A stretch of DNA of 5,589 bases from assembly GCA_021823905.1 (NCBI GenBank), contig JAKALX010000277.1, positions 1 to 5,589 on the forward strand, read 5' to 3'. How positions within the stretch are numbered: position 1 is the stretch's first letter; each line of letters begins with the position of its first letter. This DNA is from Chloroflexota bacterium. GTDB lineage: Bacteria > Chloroflexota > Dehalococcoidia > Tepidiformales > Tepidiformaceae. The translations under genes and the position numbers were made by a program. The notes beneath the pieces were generated by a model that had not been told where the DNA came from, made no database searches, and saw only the letters and a list, made by a program, of their open reading frames with translations. This document shows positions 1-5,589 of this stretch, piece by piece.

Positions 1-42
1 CAAGTGGTGATGATTGTACGTGGGCGACGTGACACCTTCATT

Positions 43-54
43 ATTGTTGACAAT
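43..54. promoter_or_regulatory. Operator-like palindrome over the -35 element
   Basis: ATTGT-TG-ACAAT is a perfect inverted repeat with 5-bp arms and a 2-nt centre. It contains the TTGACA hexamer at 47-52. The 3' half GACAAT (49-54) recurs as a direct repeat at 62-67, 13 bp on, inside the promoter spacer. The arrangement would suit a dimeric regulator binding at the promoter. The arms are short and could be coincidence in an AT-rich patch. Confidence 0.25.
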
Positions 55-76
55 CTTGCTCGACAATACGGATACT
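47..76 (+). promoter_or_regulatory. Putative sigma70-like promoter for the sulfurtransferase gene
   Basis: A perfect TTGACA (47-52) is followed after 18 nt by GATACT (71-76), a 4/6 match to the -10 consensus. The predicted transcript would start near 83 and leave a short leader that contains the ribosome binding site at 93-99. The local AT content is clearly higher than in the rest of the window, which supports a regulatory role. The -35 lies within a palindrome (43-54), so a repressor could compete there. The -10 is weak and no transcript data exist, so this remains a motif call. Confidence 0.4.
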
Positions 77-92
77 TGCTCCACCATCTCTT

Positions 93-99
93 GGAGGAG
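93..99 (+). promoter_or_regulatory. Strong Shine-Dalgarno that fixes the sulfurtransferase start
   Basis: GGAGGAG sits 6 nt before the GTG at 106. The reading frame stays open upstream to base 4, but the translated upstream residues do not resemble the family. This site therefore supports GTG 106 as the real start over the in-frame starts at 4, 7 and 10. Confidence 0.7.
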
Positions 100-105
100 C
101 TCGCC

Positions 106-951
106 GTGGCCGAGTACGCACATCCCGAACTGCTCGTCTCTACCGACTGGGTTGCGGACAACCTCGGAAAACCGGGAATCAAGCTGGTCGAAGTCGACGT
201 CGACACCGAGGCGTACGGCCAGGGACACATCGGGGGCGCGGTCGGCTGGAACTGGACAACGCAGCTCAACGATTCCATCCGCCGGGACATCCTCTCGAAG
301 CAGCAGTTCGAGCAGCTGATGTCGAAGAGCGGCATCTCGCCGGACGACACCGTGATCCTCTACGGCGACAACAACAACTGGTTCGCGGCGTTCGCCCTCT
401 GGCAGATGAAGCTCAACGGCCATCGCGACGTGCGGCTGATGAACGGCGGCCGCAAGAAGTGGGCTGAAGTCGAGGGCCGTCCCACCGAGACGGCCGTTCC
501 CGACGTGACCCCGACCAGGTACGAGGTGACGCACCGCGACGAAGCAGACCTCCGCGCGAAGGTCGGAGACGTGCTAAAGATCGCCGGCAGCGCGAGCGAG
601 AATCTCGTCGACGTGCGTTCGCCGGCCGAGTTCAGCGGTGAGGTGATCGCGCCTCCGGGCATGACCGAGACGGCGCAGCGCGGAGGCCACGTGCCCGGCG
701 CGAAGAGCATCCCCTGGGCGAAAGCCGTGAACGAGGACGGAACGTTCAAGACGGCCGACGAGCTCAAGGCGCTCTATGGCGGCGCCGGCGTGACGCCGGA
801 CAAGCCGACGGTGGCGTACTGCCGCATCGGCGAACGGTCGAGCCACACCTGGTTCGTCCTCAAGTACCTGCTGGGCTACCCGGACGTGCGCAACTACGAC
901 GGCTCGTGGACGGAGTACGGGTCGATGGTCGGGGTTCCGATCGAAAAGTAG
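106..951 (+). CDS. Thiosulfate sulfurtransferase (two-domain rhodanese, CysA2/SseA-like)
   Basis: The enzyme moves a sulfane sulfur from thiosulfate (or a related donor) to cyanide or another thiophilic acceptor through a cysteine persulfide. It is predicted to be cytosolic, since no signal peptide is visible. The product is 281 aa, normal for tandem rhodaneses. The N-terminal non-catalytic rhodanese domain spans about residues 9-125 (LVSTDW, the DTEAYGQGHIGGA segment, VILYGDNNNWFA). The C-terminal catalytic domain spans about 160-278, with LVDVRSPAEFSGE at 167-179, GHVPGA at 194-199 and the active-site loop CRIGERSS at 239-246, so Cys239 is the nucleophile. The C-terminal NYDGSWTEYGS is typical of the actinobacterial CysA2-type enzymes. 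The start is GTG, chosen for the GGAGGAG 6 nt upstream. A small unknown gene follows after 35 nt with no visible terminator, suggesting co-transcription. No cysteine or sulfate-assimilation genes are adjacent, so the physiological acceptor is unknown. Confidence 0.95.
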   Translation: MAEYAHPELLVSTDWVADNLGKPGIKLVEVDVDTEAYGQGHIGGAVGWNWTTQLNDSIRRDILSKQQFEQLMSKSGISPDDTVILYGDNNNWFAAFALWQMKLNGHRDVRLMNGGRKKWAEVEGRPTETAVPDVTPTRYEVTHRDEADLRAKVGDVLKIAGSASENLVDVRSPAEFSGEVIAPPGMTETAQRGGHVPGAKSIPWAKAVNEDGTFKTADELKALYGGAGVTPDKPTVAYCRIGERSSHTWFVLKYLLGYPDVRNYDGSWTEYGSMVGVPIEK

Positions 952-986
952 ACGGGCCGACGGCTACGAGGCTTGAGGGGGAAGCG

Positions 987-1352
987 ATGAACCACGAGGC
1001 GGGGCCGGTTGCAAGGGTCCTGTACGGGCGCATGCTCACGAACAGTGACCCGGAAAAGGCGCAAGTGGCGTTCGTTGCCGCGGTGCTGGAGAAGTACCGT
1101 GATGCGGGAATCACGATCAAGCGAACGAACACGGTGGGCCGAGTGTCGGCGGTGGCGTGGAAGCTCGATTTCGGCATCAGCCCGGGCGAGGAGACGGTCC
1201 ACGCGAGCCTTGGCGCCCTCTTCCGGCTGCCGGAGAGCGAGCGGCAGCACTGGGCCGCGCATCTCGCGGATCTGCCCTTTTCGGAGAACTATTTGAAGAT
1301 GCTGCTGCACCCGGGCAGTTGCGTCGATGACGGCGATACGCGTGACTGGTGA
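987..1352 (+). CDS. Hypothetical protein (121 aa), probably co-transcribed with the sulfurtransferase
   Basis: I do not recognise this family. The product is 121 aa, soluble-looking, with no signal peptide or membrane segment. The N-terminal half looks like a helix (about residues 23-39, PEKAQVAFVAAVLEKYRD), followed by a beta-type stretch (41-63, ITIKRTNTVGRVSAVAWKLDF). The C-terminal half looks helical and rich in aromatic residues and histidine (72-108), ending in an acidic tail with a single cysteine, Cys112. The start ATG at 987 is preceded by a purine-rich GAGGGGGA (975-982), 4 nt before the start codon. An upstream in-frame ATG at 906 would put 46 nt inside the sulfurtransferase gene and is less likely. 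The 35-nt gap to the sulfurtransferase suggests a two-gene operon. The lone Cys and this context make a sulfur-acceptor or accessory role possible, but nothing in the sequence proves it. Confidence 0.75.
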   Translation: MNHEAGPVARVLYGRMLTNSDPEKAQVAFVAAVLEKYRDAGITIKRTNTVGRVSAVAWKLDFGISPGEETVHASLGALFRLPESERQHWAAHLADLPFSENYLKMLLHPGSCVDDGDTRDW

Positions 1353-1361
1353 GCGGACGCG

Positions 1362-1389
1362 TTGACATCCAGCGCGAAGGGTCTTTACT
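1362..1389 (+). promoter_or_regulatory. Putative sigma70-like promoter for the histidine kinase gene
   Basis: A perfect TTGACA (1362-1367) is followed after 16 nt by TTTACT (1384-1389), a 4/6 -10 match. It starts 10 bases after the stop of the upstream gene, in the only AT-richer stretch of the intergenic gap. This suggests that the kinase is transcribed separately. The predicted start point falls at about 1396-1397, on the ATG of a mini-ORF, leaving almost no leader. Confidence 0.45.
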
Positions 1390-1396
1390 TACATCC

Positions 1397-1423
1397 ATGG
1401 AGTCGCCACGCGCGGATTGTTGA
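1397..1423 (+). other. Possible leader mini-ORF or frameshifted true start of the kinase
   Basis: ATG 1397 opens an 8-codon frame (MESPRADC) closed by TGA at 1421-1423. That stop overlaps the second of two tandem TTG codons (1417 and 1420) that can start the kinase. The TTG codons have no well-spaced Shine-Dalgarno; GGAG at 1399-1402 is 14 nt away. Two readings fit: a coupled leader peptide on a nearly leaderless mRNA, or a one-base deletion (natural or sequencing) between 1397 and 1417 that separates the real ATG from the kinase frame. A chance mini-ORF is also possible. Confidence 0.25.
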
Positions 1424-2772
1424 ACCTTCGCTTTGGATTGCCCCTGGCCCTGTTCTGCGGCGCGCTCGCGGTCGCCCTGCCCTTCGCCGGGATATTGCGC
1501 GAAGATTCCGCGCGCACGGCGCTGGAGCAGGCGCGTACGGCGGGGCAGGAGCTGGACCTCGCGACCCTCGGCGCGGTCACTGCCGAGACCGGTGAGCGGG
1601 GCTTCACGATCACCGGGAACGCCAGCTTCCTCGAACCCTACACCAACGGGCAGCAGCAGTTCGAAAGCTCGCTCGCGGTGCTGCGACGCAGCGGCCTCCC
1701 GGCGAACGTGACCGGGCCCCTGGACGCCATGGCGGCCGCCTACCAGGCGTGGCTCGTCGAGTTCGCGGAGCCCCAGGTGCAACTGGTGCGAGCCGGCGGC
1801 CTGAACGCGGCCCGTGCCCGCACGGCCTCGGGATTCGGACGCGACCTGTTCGAGACCATGCAATCCCGCTCCGAGGACACCGGCGCCGCCATCGACCGCG
1901 AGACCAGCAGGCGCAAGAGCACGCTGGACAGGCGCAATATCGAATCTGACATCCTTGCCCTCCTCGGTGGCATGGCCGCGGCCGTCACCGCGGCGATCGT
2001 CGTGGCGAGCGCTCGTCTGCGCTGGCAGGAGATGCACCGGCTGCACGCGGCGACGGCGGAGCTCGAACGGGAGCGCGAGCTCGGGCGGCGGCGCGCGGAC
2101 GTTCTCGCGTCCGTCTCGCACGACCTGCGCAGCCCCCTCGCCGGCGTTGTGCTCCAGGCGTCGCTGCTCGAAGAGCAGGCCGAGGAAGAGGGCCGGGAGG
2201 AGCTTGTTTCCCTGGCGAGCGCGGTCAGCCGCGGCGCCACACGGGCCGCCCTCCTCGTCGATGAGCTGCTCGACTTCGCGCGGATTGAATCCGGCGGCAT
2301 GCAGCTCGATCTCGAGCCACTCGATCTGTGCGGCGTCGTGAGGGAGGCGGTCGAAGACGTCCGCATCGCCCGGCCCTCGTTCACCGTTGAGATCGACGAC
2401 GAAACGGACCCGGACGAGCTCGTCCGCGGCGACGAAGAGCGCCTGCGGGCAGTGTTCCGCAACGTGATGGACAACGCCGTCCGCTATGGCGAGGGCCCCT
2501 ACCGGGTTCGCATCGTGCCGGACGGCGCCACGATCGACGTGCACATCGAAGACAGCGGCCACGGCGTGCCGGAAGCGGAGCGCGCGGCCATCTTCCAGAA
2601 GTACGAGCGCGGCTCGACGGCAGCAGGGAACAAGGGGACCGGCCTGGGGCTCTACTTCAGCCGCGAGCTGGTGGCCCTGCACGGCGGCACGCTCGCGGCC
2701 GGCGCGAGCGCCCTGGGCGGCGCGGATTTCGTCGTCTCGCTGCCGCGGTCGCTCAACGGCGCTGGCGCGTGA
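1417..2772 (+). CDS. CHASE3-domain membrane sensor histidine kinase
   Basis: A 451-aa two-component sensor kinase of the inner membrane: it senses through its CHASE3 domain, autophosphorylates on His and passes phosphate to a response regulator not found here. In order: membrane segment 1 (about residues 7-26); extracytoplasmic CHASE3 domain (about 28-172) with the signature ETGERGFTITGNASFLEPY (57-75); membrane segment 2 (about 179-198); a charged helical linker (203-228) too short for a HAMP domain; H-box SHDLRSPL with phospho-acceptor His235; dimerisation helix ending LLDFARIESG (284-293); N-box RNVMDNAVRYG (348-358, Asn353); G1 box DSGHG (379-383); F-box IFQKYERG (392-399); G2 box GTGLGL (407-412). 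All catalytic motifs are intact, so it should be active. The start is uncertain: TTG 1417 or TTG 1420, both without a good Shine-Dalgarno, or an ATG at 1397 if a frameshift is present. The 3' end overlaps convergent recQ by 20 bp. The ligand is unknown. Confidence 0.93.
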   Translation: MLNLRFGLPLALFCGALAVALPFAGILREDSARTALEQARTAGQELDLATLGAVTAETGERGFTITGNASFLEPYTNGQQQFESSLAVLRRSGLPANVTGPLDAMAAAYQAWLVEFAEPQVQLVRAGGLNAARARTASGFGRDLFETMQSRSEDTGAAIDRETSRRKSTLDRRNIESDILALLGGMAAAVTAAIVVASARLRWQEMHRLHAATAELERERELGRRRADVLASVSHDLRSPLAGVVLQASLLEEQAEEEGREELVSLASAVSRGATRAALLVDELLDFARIESGGMQLDLEPLDLCGVVREAVEDVRIARPSFTVEIDDETDPDELVRGDEERLRAVFRNVMDNAVRYGEGPYRVRIVPDGATIDVHIEDSGHGVPEAERAAIFQKYERGSTAAGNKGTGLGLYFSRELVALHGGTLAAGASALGGADFVVSLPRSLNGAGA

Positions 2773-4843
2773 GGTAGGCGCGGGCCAGGTGCAGCTCCTC
2801 GTAGGGTACGTCGGCGCCGATCTGCTCCCGGAGCGCGCCCAGCGCGCCCACCGGCCCTTCGCCGACGGCCGCCTTGACTCGCGCGAGCGTTTCCGGCCGC
2901 ACCAGCGGCGAAATGTCGTCGATCTGCCCTCCAAGGATGAGCGCCGCCAGTTGGGTGGCGATCGTTCCGGGGGCGAGCCCGCGCGTCTTCGCGATTGCGC
3001 GGACGCCCAGGCCCTGGCGGTACAGGCGCAACGTCTCCTCGAGGGTTGGCGCCAGCGCACCCGGCTGGCGCGGCCGCCGGCCGGCCGTTCCTGATGCCGC
3101 CTCCCCGGTGGCAGGCGCCAGCCGGGGGGCCGCCGCCTTGGTCACGGCGAGGAACGCCTCGCCGTACTTCTGGAACTTCACCTGGCCAACGCCGCTGACG
3201 TTGAGCATCTCCAGCCTGGTGCGCGGCGCCCTTCGCGCCATGTCCCGCAGGCTGGCGTCATTGAAGATGACGAAGGGCGGAACGCCGGCCTCGTCGGCAA
3301 AGTGCTTCCGGACGGCGCGCAGCTGCTGGAAGAGCGCTTCCTCGTCGCCCGAAACGCCCGTCTCGCGCGTCGCGACCGGTGGCGCCACGCAGGGGCCGCA
3401 GTTGCCGCAGGCGAGCGCCGCCGTTTCGTCGCCGAAGTACCTGAGCACCTGGGCGCGGAGGCACGTCTGCCAGCGGGCATAGCGCTCCATCGCGTCGAGC
3501 TTGGCGACGGCGTGGGCCCGATGAGCCTCCAGCCCGGCGGTGTCGATTGCGTCCTCGCCGTCGGGCCGGAGCGCCCGCACCATGTAGCCGCGCCGCTCGG
3601 CCAGGCCGGAATCGGCGAGCACCTGGATGGCGGCGTTGATGCCGGGCTGGTCGTCCTTGTCCATCAGCTCGCGCACGTGGACGCGGTTGCCGCCGAATTC
3701 AACCAGCCGCCGGTAGATGCCAACGACCATCGACGGCTCCGGGTGCGACTGCTCGATGAAAAACTCGCGCAGGCCACGGTCGCGCGGGCCGAAGAAGAGG
3801 ACGCAGTCGGCGGGTCCGCCGTCACGCCCCGCGCGGCCGGCTTCCTGGTAGTAGGACTCGAGCGAATCGGGCAGGTCGTGGTGGAGGACCATGCGGACGT
3901 CCGGCTTGTCGATGCCCATGCCGAAGGCGTTGGTGGCGACGATCACGCGGACGGAATCACGGGCGAACGCCTCCTGGATCCGGCGGCGATCGGCGTCCTC
4001 CATGCCGGCGTGGTAGCGCGCTGACTGAATGCCGTTGCGCTGGAGGAAGCCGGTCAGCTCCTCGACGTTCTTGCGCGTGCCGCAGTAGACGATGGCCGAC
4101 TCGCCCTTGATCGTCTTCAGCCGGGCGGCGATGCCCTCGGCCTTCGCCTTCTTCGTGCCGACGGCAACGACCTCGAAGCGCAGGTTCGGACGGTCGAAGC
4201 CCGCCACGTGGACCTCCGGGTTGCGGAGGCCGAGGCGCTGGACGATGTCGTCGCGGACGAGCGGGTCGGCGGTGGCCGTGAGGGCGACGATCGGTGGGCC
4301 GCCGATGCGGTCGCGAACGGCCCCGAGCTCGCGGTAGCTCGGCCGGAAGTCGTGTCCCCACTGGGAGATGCAATGCGCCTCGTCGATCGCGAGGAGGGAG
4401 ACGCGGACGCCGCGCAGGGCGGCGACGAACGCTCCGTTACCGAACCGCTCGGGCGCGACATAGAGGAGCTGGATGCGCCCCTCGGCGGCGTCGCGCATCG
4501 TCGTGGCCTGCATCTCCAGCCCCATGCTCGAATTCACGGCCGCGCAAGCGACGCCGTTCGCGCGCAGGGCGTCGACCTGGTCCTTCATCAGCGCAAGGAG
4601 CGGCGAGACGACGAGCGTGAGGCCGCCGCGCTGGAGAAGCGCCGGGATCTGGTAGCAGACGCTCTTGCCGCCGCCGGTCGGCATGACCGCGAGCGTGTCG
4701 CGACCCGACAGGACGGCGGAGATGACCGCTTCCTGTCCCGGCCGGAAGCTGGCGAAGCCGAACACCTCGCGGAGGACGGTACTGGCGGCGGCGAGGCCGG
4801 CTGGCGAACGGGTGGATGACTCGCGGAGCTCGGGGACGCTCAT
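2753..4843 (-). CDS. recQ: RecQ-family ATP-dependent 3'-5' DNA helicase with C-terminal HTH_40-type domain
   Basis: A 696-aa superfamily 2 helicase that unwinds DNA in recombination and repair, including recombination intermediates and stalled forks. Helicase lobe 1 has FRPGQ (33-37), Walker A TGGGKS (56-61), DEAH (154-157), the RecQ aromatic-rich loop HCISQWGHDFRP (157-168) and motif III TAT (189-191). Lobe 2 has YHAGM (277-281), the ATNAFGMGIDKPDVR segment (303-317) and motif VI QEAGRAGRDG (333-342). A winged-helix-like segment (about 371-425) precedes the zinc site Cys461, Cys479, Cys482, Cys485. An HRDC domain (about 500-569) follows almost at once, then a Pro/Ala/Gly-rich linker (570-597) and a domain (about 598-690) matching the HTH_40 type seen at the end of some RecQ and YpbB proteins. 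E. coli RecQ carries its winged helix after the zinc site; here only about 15 residues separate zinc site and HRDC. All ATPase motifs are intact. ATG 4843 has no Shine-Dalgarno and may be leaderless. Confidence 0.96.
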   Translation of the reverse strand: MSVPELRESSTRSPAGLAAASTVLREVFGFASFRPGQEAVISAVLSGRDTLAVMPTGGGKSVCYQIPALLQRGGLTLVVSPLLALMKDQVDALRANGVACAAVNSSMGLEMQATTMRDAAEGRIQLLYVAPERFGNGAFVAALRGVRVSLLAIDEAHCISQWGHDFRPSYRELGAVRDRIGGPPIVALTATADPLVRDDIVQRLGLRNPEVHVAGFDRPNLRFEVVAVGTKKAKAEGIAARLKTIKGESAIVYCGTRKNVEELTGFLQRNGIQSARYHAGMEDADRRRIQEAFARDSVRVIVATNAFGMGIDKPDVRMVLHHDLPDSLESYYQEAGRAGRDGGPADCVLFFGPRDRGLREFFIEQSHPEPSMVVGIYRRLVEFGGNRVHVRELMDKDDQPGINAAIQVLADSGLAERRGYMVRALRPDGEDAIDTAGLEAHRAHAVAKLDAMERYARWQTCLRAQVLRYFGDETAALACGNCGPCVAPPVATRETGVSGDEEALFQQLRAVRKHFADEAGVPPFVIFNDASLRDMARRAPRTRLEMLNVSGVGQVKFQKYGEAFLAVTKAAAPRLAPATGEAASGTAGRRPRQPGALAPTLEETLRLYRQGLGVRAIAKTRGLAPGTIATQLAALILGGQIDDISPLVRPETLARVKAAVGEGPVGALGALREQIGADVPYEELHLARAYLTRQRR

Positions 4844-4959
4844 TTGCGCGAGTCTAGAACATTTGAGCGACAGGAGCTACCGCGACACGCGGTTGCACCG
4901 AGAAAACGAGGCTCCGGTGGCGAAACGTGCGCGAAATCTCCCACTGCTACCGTGCGGGA
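4844..4959. promoter_or_regulatory. Divergent intergenic region between recQ and the acetyltransferase
   Basis: This 116-bp gap must hold the promoters for both divergent genes. The side near recQ is AT-richer and contains the palindrome TCTAGA (4853-4858 with flanks). On the plus strand TTGAGC (4863-4868) and TTGCAC (4893-4898) could serve as -35 elements, but neither has a convincing -10 partner. No clear LexA-type operator was found. If the acetyltransferase starts at GTG 4927 the gap shrinks to 83 bp. Confidence 0.4.
4851..4856 (-). promoter_or_regulatory. Possible -10 element of a leaderless recQ transcript
   Basis: Read on the minus strand, TAGACT lies 7 nt before the recQ ATG, where a -10 box would place the transcription start on the first base of the start codon. 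No Shine-Dalgarno is visible upstream of the ATG, which fits leaderless initiation. No good -35 hexamer is present at the expected distance, so the call is weak. Confidence 0.3.
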
Positions 4960-5469
4960 ATGCAGGTGGGCACGGCAGTCTCAATTCGGACCGCAACCGA
5001 GGATGACCTCGCCGCCATCCTGGCGATCTACAACGAGGCCATCCTGACGGGCGTCGCCACCTGGGACGAAGAGCCGTGGACGATGGCCCAGCGGCGCGCC
5101 TGGTGGGACGCGCACGACGACACGCAGCCCGTGCTCGTCGCGGAGGTTGAGGGTGAGGTCGCCGGCTTTGCCTACCTGACGAAGATGAGCGCGAAATCGG
5201 GCTGGCGCTTCACGCGCGAGGACACGATCTATGTCGACGAGCGGTTCCAGGGCCGGGGAATCGGCCGCCTGTTGCTGTCGGCGCTCCTCGGCCGGGCACG
5301 AGAACTCGGCCTGCGCCTGGTCGTGGCGTCGATCACCTCGGAGAACACCGCCAGCCTGGCCCTGCACGAGAAGCTCGGGTTTCGCGTCGTCGGGACGTTG
5401 CACAACGCGGGGTTCAAGTTCGATCGCTGGCTCGACACGACGTACATGCAGCTCGACGTGGGGGAGTAA
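4960..5469 (+). CDS. GNAT-family N-acetyltransferase, phosphinothricin/MnaT-like
   Basis: A 169-aa cytosolic acetyltransferase that moves acetyl from acetyl-CoA to an amine. Its subgroup (Pat, MnaT/YncA) acetylates phosphinothricin, methionine sulfoximine or methionine-like amino acids, often detoxifying them. Visible features: N-terminal SIRTATEDDLAAILAIYNEAI (8-27), typical of the subgroup; the RFTREDTIYVDERFQGRGIG stretch (83-102) with the acetyl-CoA pyrophosphate loop QGRGIG (97-102); SITSENTASLALHEKLGF (124-141), the conserved helix-strand near the C terminus; and GFKFDRWLDTTYMQ (151-164), close to the GFK-RWLD-MQ signature of phosphinothricin acetyltransferases. The length is normal. 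The start is unsure: ATG 4960 is preferred on family length, GTG 4966 has GGGA 6 nt upstream, and GTG 4927 has a partial GGTGG site. It is divergent from recQ and probably monocistronic. The natural substrate cannot be told from sequence, so a resistance label would be premature. Confidence 0.93.
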   Translation: MQVGTAVSIRTATEDDLAAILAIYNEAILTGVATWDEEPWTMAQRRAWWDAHDDTQPVLVAEVEGEVAGFAYLTKMSAKSGWRFTREDTIYVDERFQGRGIGRLLLSALLGRARELGLRLVVASITSENTASLALHEKLGFRVVGTLHNAGFKFDRWLDTTYMQLDVGE

Positions 5470-5589
5470 GGCGCGGCGGCCTGCCTGCCGGGCAAGCGGT
5501 ACGACCGGGGGTCAATTCAGCGGGCCGTTCCAGCGACTACGCGACGGTCATCTGGGGTATCCATTCCCGCGGCGTAATGGAAGGATGCC
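5470..5589. other. Non-coding right edge with weak hairpin and imperfect repeats
   Basis: No gene is visible here. Ten bases after the acetyltransferase stop, GCCTGCC (5479-5485) and GGCAAGC (5491-5497) can form a 7-bp hairpin with one mismatch and a 5-nt loop. No T-run follows, so it is a poor intrinsic terminator. Further on, GGGGT then ATTC then a CGG-CGT-type run occurs twice, starting at 5508 and 5554 (see repeat entry). The window ends before anything downstream can be judged. Confidence 0.4.
5508..5575. repeat. Imperfect direct repeat, possibly part of a mobile-element end
   Basis: Copy one (5508-5528) reads GGGGT, a 2-nt gap, ATTC, then CGGGCCGT. Copy two (5554-5575) reads GGGGT, a 4-nt gap, ATTC, then a GCGGCGT run. 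The copies start 46 bp apart. Imperfect repeats near an end, with a GGGGTCAATTC-like core, recall the multiple terminal repeats of IS21-family elements. This is from memory of the motif style, not from an alignment. No transposase is in the window. Confidence 0.2.

Noticed and set aside
4..105. N-terminal extension of the sulfurtransferase from the GTG at base 4
   Set aside because: The extra 34 residues do not resemble the family, a strong GGAGGAG precedes GTG 106, and this stretch contains the likely promoter.
1177..3060. A 627-codon open frame on the minus strand, antisense to the whole kinase gene
   Set aside because: Its product is a low-complexity Arg/Ala/Gly-rich chain with no recognisable domain, and it conflicts with two genes whose motifs are intact. 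Long antisense open frames are expected in GC-rich coding DNA.
3302..4024. A 240-codon plus-strand open frame inside recQ
   Set aside because: It is the mirror frame of recQ codons, lacks domain signatures and lies over the essential helicase lobe 2, zinc and HRDC regions.
4208..4819. A 203-codon plus-strand open frame opposite the RecQ ATPase lobe
   Set aside because: The composition is Arg/Gly/Ala/Asp-rich and shadows the conserved Walker A and DEAH coding region; there is no independent coding evidence.
4927..5469. Acetyltransferase as a herbicide (phosphinothricin) resistance determinant
   Set aside because: The family signature is clear, but many members act on other amino acids or amines, and there is no resistance context or transfer signal around the gene.
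5479..5497. Hairpin as an intrinsic terminator of the acetyltransferase gene
   Set aside because: The stem has a mismatch and no U-tract follows, so it does not meet the usual form of an intrinsic terminator.
1..5589. A defence system or other new multi-gene system built around RecQ and the kinase
   Set aside because: The genes are on opposite strands with separate promoters, lack defence-type partners such as nucleases or toxins, and look like ordinary chromosomal neighbours.

Overview
This is a GC-rich (roughly two-thirds G+C by eye) and densely coded bacterial chromosomal segment. It carries four recognisable protein genes and one uncharacterised small one. Codon use looks uniform throughout, and there are no rRNA or tRNA genes, CRISPR arrays or intact mobile elements. 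Taxonomy cannot be fixed from the sequence. The GC content, non-ATG starts (GTG, TTG), a CysA2-like sulfurtransferase and a RecQ with an extra C-terminal helix-turn-helix suit a high-GC soil or environmental bacterium such as an acidobacterial or related lineage, but this is an inference only.

Layout. Bases 1-105 hold a plausible promoter and an operator-like palindrome. Bases 106-951 (+) encode a two-domain thiosulfate sulfurtransferase (rhodanese). A 121-residue protein of unknown function follows after 35 nt (987-1352, +), probably on the same transcript. A short gap with its own sigma70-like promoter leads to a CHASE3-domain membrane sensor histidine kinase with a TTG start (1417-2772, +). 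That gene runs tail to tail into a RecQ-family helicase (2753-4843, -), and the two coding regions overlap by 20 bp. RecQ is divergent from a GNAT acetyltransferase of the phosphinothricin/MnaT type (4960-5469, +), across a gap of about 116 bp. The last 120 bases have no gene, but contain a weak hairpin and an imperfect repeated motif that may be the edge of a mobile-element end.

How the genes relate. Only the sulfurtransferase and the small protein look like an operon. The kinase, helicase and acetyltransferase are each separately transcribed, functionally unrelated genes. No response regulator lies beside the kinase, so it is an orphan within this window. I see no convincing new multi-gene system. 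The points most worth a second look are the unusual domain order of RecQ, the odd translation start of the kinase with a possible leaderless mini-ORF, the uncharacterised small protein, and the repeat-bearing right edge.
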